From assembly GCA_021521415.1 (NCBI GenBank), contig JAIQDT010003007.1, forward strand, positions 186,001 through 250,000: a stretch of DNA of 64,000 nt, given 5' to 3'. This document shows positions 46,975 through 56,921 of the stretch, piece by piece; position 1 is the stretch's first letter; each line of letters begins with the position of its first letter. The notes below the pieces were generated by a model. It was not told the DNA's origin and did no database searches. It worked only from the letters and a program-made list of their open reading frames with translations. The stretch comes from Bidens hawaiensis (Eukaryota > Streptophyta > Magnoliopsida > Asterales > Asteraceae). Made by a program: the position numbers and the translations under genes.

Positions 46975-47465
46975 AATAGAAAAGGTGTCATGGCTACAAG
47001 AGTCTATCTATCGCATATAGACTTTAAAGGCATCGTGGCCTAACCGTCGAGGTGAAGTCGGGACCTAAAAGATCGAATGAAACAGTACATAGACAAGTAA
47101 ATTCCTTATGAATTTCAAGGTACTCTCTTTAATTAAGAATTGCGGGATTCATCATTCGAGAGGAAGTAAACTACTCAAGAATTTCACATTTCATTTATGT
47201 CATAATTGAATAAAGAATTCGTAACACCTAAATATAAAGAATAAGGAAGACATAAAAAATAAAGTTTTGCTTGATCTTCAATGGAAACTTGAGTAAGGAT
47301 TAGATCTTTTTGGAGTTTTCTAGAATCTAAAAGCGAGAACTCCTTTCATTTTCTTTTTTTCTTTATTTGACCTACTCTAGCCGTATGAAAGGAAAATTTC
47401 ACGTCCGATTTGGGGGGGTCTTATCCCAATTTTTATTTTGCTAGGGCCATAGATAAAAAAAATAT
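46975..47465 (+). other. Plastid-derived insertion, probable rpoC1 intron end and exon 2 start
   Basis: 47378-47411 is a group II intron domain V: AGCCGTATGAAAGG, GAAA loop region, then CACGTCCGATT. Organelle introns share this hairpin. After GGGGGGGTCTTATCCC the frame from 47425 reads PNFYFARAIDKK. I recognise this as close to the start of plastid rpoC1 exon 2 (RNA polymerase beta' subunit). The upstream part (GAGGTGAAGTCGGGACC, GAAACAGTACATAG) also has group II character. Similarity stops near 47465. The element's ordinary spacer lies on both sides. Organelle origin is fairly sure; the gene name is from memory. Confidence 0.6.
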
Positions 47466-47880
47466 CAAAAGGAATCATTAATCCAAGATCAAATTATTCG
47501 GAGGACTCTTCTGACCAAACAAAAAATATGTAATTTTCAGCAAAGTTGTTTACTTTTTTTTATCCAAGAAGTTTTTCTTACTTTATACACAATAAATAGG
47601 TCATCAATGGTCGGCAAGTATGATGGTCCTAAACCTTATATCATATCACCAATATGTTATGAAATTCATGCTAAGTCTAGACATGCTATTAACCTTTCTG
47701 ATATGTCATAATAATGCTGAGAATGAAGTAATTGAAAGGTGACTTAATCAATATGATCCCATGTTGAGATCTTTTCCTAAAAAGAGAAAAGGATTTGATA
47801 TGAAATAACTTTGAATCTTAATGATAAAACTGTTTGAAATATGGTTTAAGTCAAAAGAGTTGCATTTTTTACCTTGAATA
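47466..47880. other. Spacer, outer Copia
   Basis: AT-rich internal sequence, no gene or array seen. Confidence 0.5.
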
Positions 47881-48740
47881 TGTCTGAATATGTATTTTCA
47901 AGCAACCCTTGATGATTTTGAACATTCTAGCAAACTTAGATGTTTTTCTTGAATATTTAACTCATTCGATCAAGCTTGATGCTTATCTGTACTTAAAATA
48001 ATTGTACACTTTCAGTAAACTTGGACGTTCATAAAGTTGTTTTTATCAAGCACACTTGATGATTATGTGATACATGTATGTATATGCTTTACAAGCCTGT
48101 TTCGAGTAAACTTGAGTGTTTTAGTTGAAATTTGTCTTTGTCTAGCATACTTCATAGTGTTTATGTTAGTTTCAGAAATTACAAGGTTTTCTAGTAAACT
48201 TTGTTTACCGAGCAAATTCGTGTTTAGAGCACACTTGTCAATTGGTAAACCATTCCAAGTGTTCTCCCAGCGTACTTGGTAATATCAGAAAATATCTAGC
48301 ACACTTTACTTTTCGGGTACACTTTATGTTTAGAGCATACTTGTATATCAAAGGATAACAAGTCTTCTCCAGCACACTTTGCACTCTTGAAGTATTTTCG
48401 GGAATACTTTGCTTTAATGTATATTTGAATGAATATTTGTTAATTTTATAAGTGTTATCAGGCAAGATTTGTGAAATTCAGATATTCGAGCAAGGTTGAT
48501 AATTAGAAATATCTCTAAGGTTTTATTTTGGATTATTTATTGATTTATAGCAAGGTTGCATATTTGACGCATTATACTTGGTTATTTGTCTTGTGATTTA
48601 TTTCTTGAGCAATCTTGTATATTTGAGTAAGCTTTCTTCATCTTGTCCACTTAGTTTTATTTCTAATTACTTTATAATATTTGAGCAAACTCTAGGACCA
48701 GCAAGGTTTGCAAACTATAGTTTAATGAGCAAGGTTTTAA
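47881..48740. repeat. AGCA(A/C)(A/G)CTTG motif array upstream of the third ORF
   Basis: About 20 or more sites in 860 bp, for example AGCAAACTTAG, CAAGCTTGATG, AGCACACTTGATG, AGCACACTTTGC, AGCATACTTGT, AGCAAGGTTGC and AGCAAGGTTT. Spacing is mostly 30-45 bp. It is the motif of this element's own LTR U3. Confidence 0.8.
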
Positions 48741-48825
48741 AAGAGAAAGATATTTTTACTGAGATATTTTTGGCTGTATTGTCACACAAAAGGACAAAAT
48801 TCATTAAAACCCACTTTCAAAAAGG

Positions 48826-48833
48826 TATATAAG
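48826..48833 (+). promoter_or_regulatory. Candidate internal promoter (TATA) for the third ORF
   Basis: GGTATATAAGAGGGAC, followed by a pyrimidine-rich start region (CTTTTCTCCCTCTTTCC), 370 bp before the ORF and directly downstream of the motif array. Confidence 0.5.
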
Positions 48834-48969
48834 AGGGACTTAAAAAATTTTACATTTCACTTTTCTCCCTCTTTCCACTATTGCATTATTTCCAATTCGC
48901 TGGTTCCAGAATTTCAATCGTTTATTATTAATCCTAACCTAATTTTGTCAGCCCACTAAATCTGACTCG

Positions 48970-49058
48970 GTAAGCATCAATTTACTGTTTTCCGACACTG
49001 ATTATGTGGATTTAGACATTTAATTTTATCTTCACTAACATCGCTGTTTTCTGTATAG
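48970..49058 (+). promoter_or_regulatory. Candidate 89-nt intron in the third-ORF leader
   Basis: Donor ACTCG|GTAAGC, branch-like CACTAAC ending 23 nt before the acceptor, and TTTTCTGTATAG|G. T-rich and of typical plant minimum size. A second strong acceptor, CCTGATTGTGCAG|AC, lies at 49195, three bases before the ATG. Confidence 0.55.
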
Positions 49059-49197
49059 GTTTACAATTTGTCGAAGAACAGTTTCTTAAAGAATATCTTT
49101 TATTTCTTCTTCAAATTATTACCTAAAAATGTCAAAGTTGTGAAATTTATGAGTAATCTTCACTTTGAATGTGTTTTTTGTTCCTGATTGTGCAGAC

Positions 49198-52100
49198 ATG
49201 AATTATCCTTTTGGGAAGAAGCACAACATGTGCGCTCTACTCCAAGTGACCGATGATAATCAACATGTTGAACTGATGATACGGTGGTTGCAACGGTCAA
49301 ATCTCAGATTTTCATTAACAGAAAGCCTGGTCATTTATAGAAATCATCAACTAGATTTCTGGCATTCGGTCAAATCTCATATTATCACTGAACAATTAAT
49401 CAGGGCCATTCTACAATTACATGACAATGTGGAGGCCTCTATTCACTTCTCTATTGACCGATTGCTGAGGATATTCCAGGAAACTATGGGATATCAAGGG
49501 GATGTCCATGAAGGACAGTTTAAAGAGGGCATGTTCCCTAATCTATACTGGTTTTTAATACACACATTGTACAGGGTTTTACACCCAGGAAGGGGTCATG
49601 GACATTAATGAGTAGGGAGATCGCCAATGCCATATTGGTTGTTGTCAATAAACAGCCATTTAACTTTTCACTTATGATATTTGAGGGCTTAGCATCAAAT
49701 TTGAGAAAGGCTAATAAAGACAAATTCTTGGTTTATCCGAGATTCCTGCTGATCATATTAAATTGGTGATACCTGATTTGCCAATCATGGGCACAACACA
49801 TATATTGCAAGATCCTAACACTTACAAAAGGATAGCAAGGTTAGTAACCACCAGCAACTTTAACCCGGAGGTGGAATTTGACATTCTACCATGGTTGCTT
49901 AACAACGAATTCCAAATCATGGTTGTTCCAGAATCATCTAAAGTGACTTCTGAGGAGGAAGATAGTGATGATGAAGATGACTTTGATTCTGAGGATGATG
50001 GTGATGATGGAAGAGATGCTGATAATGGAGGTGATAGTGAACATGATGGAGGAGGTGATAATTTTATTGTTGAAGAAATTCATGCAGAGGCTCAGGGGGG
50101 AGAACCAACTCATTTCTACACCACCAATCTCACCCCAAAACTTGCCCATAACCAAAACTATATCACCACCCCAAACCTTATCCCCACCCCAATACCAAGG
50201 CAATGAACCATACATCCCATCCCCACCAACAACACCACTAAACCAAACCCAAACATCAACCCAATCACCAAACCAAAGCCAAACCAAAAACCTAGACCAA
50301 AACCTAACACAAACCCAAAGTCCACCCCAAACCCAAACCATAAACCAACCTTTAACAAAAACCCAAGACTAGCCTATACATGTACCATATATTCCTAAAC
50401 ATTTCCCAGCCCACCTAATAAACCAGCCTAACACACCATATCAATCACCAACCCAATAACGAAATCCTGACCAACCCAATATCCCAAACTTTGGAATTAC
50501 CCACACCTTTACACCAATAATCCGAGCAGTAAACCCATTACCCTCAACAAGTACAAATATCTTTGAAAGCCCACCCCATGAACCCAACCCACCCCAAACC
50601 AATATCCCGGACCCATCACAAATTTCACCTACCAGACCTTCTTCCCCGGGTGCCCTTTTATTTGCAGGACATTTGGATGTGTTGGTTCAAAATGTTGATT
50701 TGAGAGGGAAAATGAAGTACCGAGGAAGAGGAACACTGAACTGGAATCCCTATTGGCACAGGCACCGCAAAGGATTCAATCCTGGTAACTGAGGTTGACA
50801 AAACCTCAGTTGTACCAAAACAGGGGAGAATCCACCTGTGGTCAATATAATTGGGGATGATGAATTAAAAAGCCTATTTGCTATGTATGGAAGCAATGGT
50901 GATGAAGAGGATGAAGAAGTGAGAGATTAGGAAGGTGGTTATGAAGCTGATGAGTCAGATGGTGGTGAGCAGAAAATTTTGTTGAAGGAGGCTGAACTGA
51001 ATAAAAATTTGAATGAAGAAGGGGAGTTGAACCAGGAAGTTATTGAAAGTCTGCTAAATTTATAAAAAATTGTAGAAGTTGATAACACATTAGCCCTGGT
51101 CATCTACATCGTCAAACAAAGTAAAGCTAAAACATCTGAGCAAGCCACTGATCACCCTGAAATGAAGAGTGATGAAAGGAAATTTGGACCCGATGAAGCG
51201 GGAGAGTCTATAACTCGAATATTATCTAAAGCTTGGAATGAACAGATGAATGATGACCTGATAAAGAATCCAGAAGAACGGGATCCAGAAAACTAGGGTA
51301 AATATGGAAAGAAGTATACAAGAAAGAGGAAGAAGGATGACAAAAGTGAAAATGTTGATGAACCTATCACCAAAAGGAAAAAAGAGTCCTATCAAGGTTG
51401 TTCCAATTCTAGCCATACCTATTCAAACTGTCAAACCTGCTGATGTTGAAGATGAGCCCAAAGGGGATGAACCGAAAATTGATGCAATAGTTGACTTATC
51501 GAAAGCTGATGATGATGATGATGAAGCAGCTGATTCACCTTTTGTTGATATGACTGATGAGCATAGACAAAATATTCAGATAATGTTGGATGAAGCTAAA
51601 AAGAATGATCCGAAAATATTGGGGTTAATGAATCATGGATATAAGTTTGAAACACGGGCTCCTGTGACTGATGAGGAGTTGCAGGAACTGATTTATGGAG
51701 AAGTGAGGGATCTGAAGAAAAGGATGAAAAAGAAAAACAAGGATACCCAAAAGTTCCTTGCATTTATGAGACTTCATGGCTATTCTAAAAAACAACTGAG
51801 CCATATGAAGTTTCAAGAGTTGGAAAGTACTTACGACACAACAATTGAAGCTGTGAAAAGGGATGAATTGGAGAGGATGAAGAAGGCATCTAATCATCAA
51901 GAAAAACTTGAAAGATTATTTAGAAAGTATGGGGGAAAGTGCAAGTATCTAATTGATCATGGGATATCAATTGAAGTGGTGGACAGTTTGTGTAAGCAAC
52001 AAATTGAAACACAACAAAGAAACTAAGACTAATAGCTTTGGATGACAAAGAAAAGATGCAATGAGAGGATGAGCAGATAAAATTGTTTAATAAGCTGATG

Positions 52101-53203
52101 GAGGCAAGATGTCAAGGTGAAAAGATTAAAAGTATGAACAACGAGGAAAAACTATCTATGTATAGAGTCTGAGAAAGCCAAATTCGATAAAGAAAAATCA
52201 AAGTCAAAGATTTCTCAGACTCCTATTCTTGTGACTGTGAAGGAAGAACCGATTGAGCTAGCTGAACCATGGGAAGATGAAAATAAGATCAAGACCCTAA
52301 AAGGTTTGATGCGTAGCAAAGGCATGGCTGAAGGTGTGTTTGAAAATTTGGCCAAAAGTCAATTAAAAGAACTGTTTATTCTGAAATAGTTGAATGGGAA
52401 AAGTTGGAAGCTGAACAGAGGAAATTACTACAATTTCAGTGTGGACCTAAGGGTGAACCAATTGCAACACTAAGATTTGTTCCTGTTGGTCCAACTGATG
52501 AGGAGATAATGGGCATGATCACTACAATGGCCAAAGAAGGAGAAAATTATTTGAATCTGGTCATTTTTCCCAAGGAGAAAATCATTGAGATGTTTGAAAA
52601 GTTTGGGCATAAGAGAAGGCCAATCATTAAGAAGAAACACAATTTTAGGCCTTCCACTGTAAGTATCCCAAACCCAACCACTAGAGCTTCACAACAAAGA
52701 CAACAAAGGCCACCAACTGATGTGGACCTACCAAAGAATCTATACTTTGATGCAAGAACTGAATCTTTGAAAGTCATTATGACTAGTTGTGAGTTGAGGG
52801 ATATAATATTCAAAGATGATTTCATGGACTTCAAGAAGGAGTAGTTGGAAGAGATGGCTACTCTGAGTTTATTTGACTATCAAGATAGACAGAGTTTTGC
52901 CAGGAGACAACAGAATGAACTCTAAACACCTAAAGGATCAAGCAAGAAAGGGGTTCCCAATGTTGAGTAAAATGAGGAATCTCGAGCTATCAGAGTTTGA
53001 GAGGAAGAAGAGGCAGAGGATAATGTTGGACATTATACTTACTGAACCTTCTTTCAAAAAGAAGACCAGGAACCACAATCCTCTGGCCAACATGAAAGAA
53101 TGTCTAAGCATGAGGCAGCAGATGACAAGGCTTATTAATGAAGTCCAAAGGAATGGAAGGATTACTAACATTGTATTTGAAGAACATGATGAATCCTTCA
53201 TTC
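49198..53203 (+). pseudogene. Third (post-pol) ORF of the outer Copia
   Basis: Start chosen at ATG 49198 (MNYPFGKKHNMCALLQ), after the acceptor-like GTGCAG; the upstream ATG at 49165 is in frame but lies in the splice-site region. N-terminal domain: HQLDFWHSVK, ETMGYQGDV, NLYWFLIHTL, then shifted FNFSLMIFEGLA and FLVYPRFLLI. It matches the nested copy motif by motif. Next come an acidic tract (49925-50060), a proline/glutamine/threonine-rich linker (50100-50640), a charged coiled-coil region (51304-52026), and C-terminal parts at 52404-52844 and 52873-53203. No signal peptide or membrane segment seen. Many stops. Function unknown. Confidence 0.75.
50100..50640 (+). repeat. C/A-rich low-complexity tract
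   Basis: Almost G-free ACCCAAACC-type sequence encoding the P/Q/T/N-rich linker of the third ORF. Strong strand asymmetry, no exact unit. Confidence 0.85.
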
Positions 53204-54327
53204 TTAGAAAAGACCTAAGAAATATTGGAATCTTCTCAACCTCTCTGAAAACGGATAAGTATGGAAGCCGAGCAAACTCAGGCATCCCGGCAAGCTTTTA
53301 CTTAATCTAGAAAGGTATTTTGCTTTCCCAACAAGGTAATCTACTATAATTCCTCTTAAGTGATAAACCGAGCAAGGTTCACTTTGTATAGAAAGGTTGT
53401 TCTTCAAGTCAAGCGAGGTTTGTTTCCTAGCAAACTCTTGATTAAACCAAGCTAAAACCAGGTCTTTTAGAAGATCTAGCAAGGTATTCATAATAAACAG
53501 TGGTCCTAGCAAGCTTGAAGGAAGTTGATAAAGAATTTACTTAAGGACTTATGCTGAGCAAGGTTCAACTCAGAGCAAGCTACAGTGTTACCAGCACACT
53601 TAAGTTTGTTCAAATAAGTTAATTTAACAAAGGTTGAAGGAGTCTCTAAAGAACAAGTTTGCTCGTAGGACCTTATCGAGCAAAGTTTGATATGGTCAAG
53701 AGGATTGAAGTCAGGTCTTCGAGCAAGCTTTTCAGCTTTTGTCTTTAGCCAGCATACCTGATACATGGATATTTTCTATGAAAATATCTGAAGTAAAGTT
53801 TGCCCGGAGAAATTTTCCCCAGCACACTTAATGGTTATCAGGTATGCTGGCTAAAGACAAAAGCTGAAAAGCTTGCTCGAAGACCTGTTTACGCTTAGAA
53901 TCTTTTGTAATATGTTTTGAATATGTTTCAATCATTAGGGTTTTTAAAAGGGGAATGTCATATATCAGGGAAGGCCTATAAAATTACTATTTTAGGGCAC
54001 GCCTGACAACGACGTGACGAGAATACTGTGATTTGAAGGCTGCCTCACTCCTGTACGGAAAGCTGCCATAAATCCATACATTCCACCTAGAAACCCTAAT
54101 TGATTTTCATTGTATCCTTCGCAATATATATGGAAATCTTTTGAGTTACTTTGTGTGTTTGTTACTTTCATGTCCGATGTGCAACATGTAGAGTATTATT
54201 GATTCCGCCTTTAATATTTTATTGTTCTTACCAAAAAATAGTAAGTCGTTAACCTTCTTGTCAATACTTATGTGTGGGTTACGACAGTGAGTGACTGACC
54301 TATTGAGTGAGCAATTCGGGACCAACA
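53204..54327 (+). mobile_element. 3' LTR of the outer Copia element
   Basis: TTAGAAAAGACC (5' copy TGAGAAAAGACC) to GGGACCAACA. No polypurine tract lies directly before it; AAAGGAATGGAAGGA at 53142-53156 may be one, in which case the true LTR starts some 40 bp earlier and the 5' LTR is truncated. Carries the motif array and a perfect inverted repeat absent from the 5' LTR. Confidence 0.85.
53712..53887. repeat. Perfect 52-bp inverted repeat in U3 of the 3' LTR
   Basis: Arms 53712-53763 and 53836-53887 are exact reverse complements (outer ends CAGGTCTTCGAGCAAGC and GCTTGCTCGAAGACCTG) with a 72-nt spacer. The 5' LTR has only the right arm, with several changes. Confidence 0.95.
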
Positions 54328-54415
54328 TTATTTCCATGCGAGGACTTTGGTAATTACGTATGCATCCATAATTACTTCTGGTGGTCGACATAACTCATCC
54401 CATTGTGTGGGTTAC
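54328..54415 (-). mobile_element. Remaining U3 end of the 3' LTR of element B
   Basis: Minus strand starts TGTAACCCACACAATGGG at 54415, a TGTAACxC LTR start. It would complete the LTR interrupted at 19260, giving a 2.45-kb LTR. The end of the 5' copy lies outside the window, so this is unconfirmed. Confidence 0.5.
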
Positions 54416-54796
54416 AGAACATTTGAGTAAAATATGATTTTGAGGAAACAAAAATTTTTAGGGAGTTTTAATTACGAAAAATAATCACCAACGTGTAAAA
54501 CAATTCCAAAAGTTGCAGTGGATTTTAATAAAGAGATGTATAAGACATCGTAAAAATATAGGGATTTAATGTTGAAGAAGAGATAACTTATTGATAGTTA
54601 AGGTTAATGAAGGTAAGAAAATAAGATATAAGCAGGCTTTAATAAACAATCTATTTAAACAAAAGGGACTTTATTCAAGAGATAGAAGGTGAATAGTTCA
54701 ATTGGGGAAATAATTCAAAGCCATAAAGAAGCGTTACAATACGTAATTAAGAAAGACAAAATAAAATTAAGATAGATATAGGGAACGCAAAAGTCT
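54416..54796. other. Short internal region of element B after gag
   Basis: No protease, RT or integrase remnant. No clear polypurine tract next to the LTR. Confidence 0.5.
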
Positions 54797-55696
54797 TCAC
54801 GGTCGTCGAGTAGCTAAATTGACGTGAATTGGGGCACCATGAGGAGTTGCATTCATAGGAGTTAGAGCAGTCGAGGTAGGTTGCTTTGGCATTGCTGGGA
54901 AAACTGGAGCTTGAACGGTTTGCAAGAGAGTTGATTGGTTAGAGTAGACTTGGTAAAATTGAGCTTGTGGGTGCGGAACTTGATAAGTTTGGGTTAAGTA
55001 TGGGTGATCTTGCTTGACGAGAGGAGCTTGAAGGATGAGGGTTTGAAAGGTTCGGGCTTGATGAGTGGTGTGGTAGGATATAACTATGGGTTGAACTTGA
55101 TTAGTTTGGATAATCTGAGGGTACATATCGCAGATGGGGTTAGGGTCTCCTGAAGGGTAGCTTGCACGGGTAGTAGGGGCATCATGTTGAGCATGAGGGG
55201 TAGATTGTTGCGAGTCAGCTTGTGCATTAGGCAGGACACGGCAGGTTTTAGCAAAATGAGCATGAGGGGTAGATTGTTGCGAGTCAGCTTGTGCATTAGG
55301 CGGGACACGGCAGGTTTTAGCAAAATGGCCATAACGGCTACATTGGGTACAATGACGACATAAGGATTTAACCGGGTGATGGTGGTTACAAATGGAGCAT
55401 CACGAGAAAGGACCGACGTAACGTTCCTTGTTTGAGGAGACTTGCGGGTGGGTAGGTTTTGTTGCAGCAAGGTTCCTACGTTTCTTGTTGTGGGGATGAG
55501 TGAGGGTAGATGATTTGTAGTCAGCAGCAAGGGAATTAGTGGGAAAAGTTGAATTAGTTTCATTGATGTTTTGAATTTGGGTCATTATCCTAGGGATCGC
55601 ATCAGCTATCTCCTTGGCGATACATGGGGCCATACGGTGGTCATGAGAATCAGATGATTGATGTCGAGGATGACGGTGATTTCTTAGATGAGACAT
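54797..55696 (-). pseudogene. Reduced Gypsy Gag of element B
   Basis: Minus strand ATG at 55696: MSHLRNHRHPRHQSSDSHDH then IAKEIADAIPRIMTQIQ, a Gypsy Gag N-terminus. The capsid core that should follow (about 150 residues) is missing. After KKRRNLAATKPTHP and a stop come CSICNHHHPVKSLCRHC and CSRYGHFAKTCR, a zinc-knuckle block matching the Gag at 61079 onward. The rest is proline/glutamine-rich and ends at 54797. A 69-bp duplication repeats part of the knuckle. Minimal Gag or decayed relic; no pol follows. Confidence 0.7.
55192..55330. repeat. Two 69-bp tandem repeats within gag of element B
   Basis: Both copies contain TTGCGAGTCAGCTTGTGCAT and GGACACGGCAGGTTTTAGC, differing at one base seen (GGCAGG/GGCGGG). 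The duplication copies HFAKTCR, half of the knuckle. Confidence 0.9.
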
Positions 55697-56904
55697 TCTA
55701 CGAGAACCAAAAATCGAGATTTATAAGATGAAGGATAAGTTGAGGAAAACATTAGAATAATAAAATGTTTAATTATGTAGATAACTTATAATAATGTAAG
55801 AAGTAAAGGGATTTGCATCATATGGATTAAAAGTAAAAGATTATAAGATTAGGGGGCACATTGCGTAAAATAGTTAGATGGTGTAGTCAATATGATTAAT
55901 GTGTGATAACTACACGAGGAGATAAGTCAGTTTAAAATTTGTATTTTTATTTGATTAAGTTAACTTTACAATAACTAACGAAATAAATATGTGGATGTTG
56001 GCCTCCCATAAGCGTTGCATGGCAATTTGAATGGCCCAACAAAACTAACAAACCAAAGAAATGGAGTTGGACGGCCCATGACGTTACATGGCATTTAACT
56101 GTCCCAACTAATTAACAAATTAACAATACAATAAAGTTTGTCAGTCCGATGAGCTTTACATGGCGTTTTAACCGACCAAACTAAATAACGAACTAACGAA
56201 ATAAAATTAGGGTAGCTGGAGTATATCGTGAATCACCACGTATGATGACTCCAACAAAAACATAAAAAAGAGAGAAATGGATAGTAGGAGTGCCCATGGG
56301 GTTCATGGATTTTTCACCCAACAAACCATTTAAATAACGAAACACAATAATCGGGAAAACCGAGTTTAGCCACGAATCACCGTCAATTCGGTTTAAAAAT
56401 ATTATAGGAATGCAACCACTAATGTTGTTACGGTTGACAGCCTAGGGTGTCGGTCATATGGCACTTTTTGGTCTTGCTCGGGTCCATAGGGTCGAGTACT
56501 GTGGTCAGGTTATCCTCTATGTAAGGAATAGCATCTTACCTTGGGTTCTTGGAACCGTTTTGCCAAGGCCCAACTCACAGTTTCTCTCCTCCTTTCAATA
56601 ATTACAGGGAAATGCCACATAACCTATCCTTAAGGTGAATGAGCGAAAAGAACAGGTGAGAATTCTTTAAGGAATTTCTCGAGAATAAAAGCAATCTTAT
56701 TTCGAAAACTTTTCTTTGAATGTTGAGTCAGAGCCTCGGAGTTTGTGTGTGTGTGAATAACAATACAATAAATAATAAATAAATAATTATCTAAGAAAGC
56801 TGTAAACAATTTAAAATTGAACACATAAAGGTAAACAGATAAGTACGTATGTGGCTCCTAAGCATGTTACTATGGCACCACTAACGACCTATCTTAAACC
56901 TTCG
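55697..56904 (-). promoter_or_regulatory. 5' leader of element B with three stem-loops
   Basis: About 1.2 kb between PBS and gag with no gene. Three 68-71-bp units at 55997, 56066 and 56136 each form a stem with one bulged base at the same place. Left arms (plus strand) are GTTGGCC, GTTGGACGG and GTTTGTCAG. Right arms are GGCCCAAC, CTGTCCCAAC and CCGACCAAAC. Each loop has CATGGC. Confidence 0.7.
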
Positions 56905-56921
56905 GCTCTGATACCAATCTA
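56905..56921 (-). promoter_or_regulatory. PBS of element B
   Basis: Minus strand GATTGGTATCAGAGCC just after the LTR end. Confidence 0.85.

Noticed and set aside
49934..50358. Minus-strand frames rich in Trp, Gly and Phe
   Set aside because: Antisense of the C/A-rich linker of the third ORF.
50200..50360. Possible degenerate telomere repeat (AACCAAACCC)
   Set aside because: No regular CCCTAAA unit; the tract is explained as a P/Q/T/N-coding linker.
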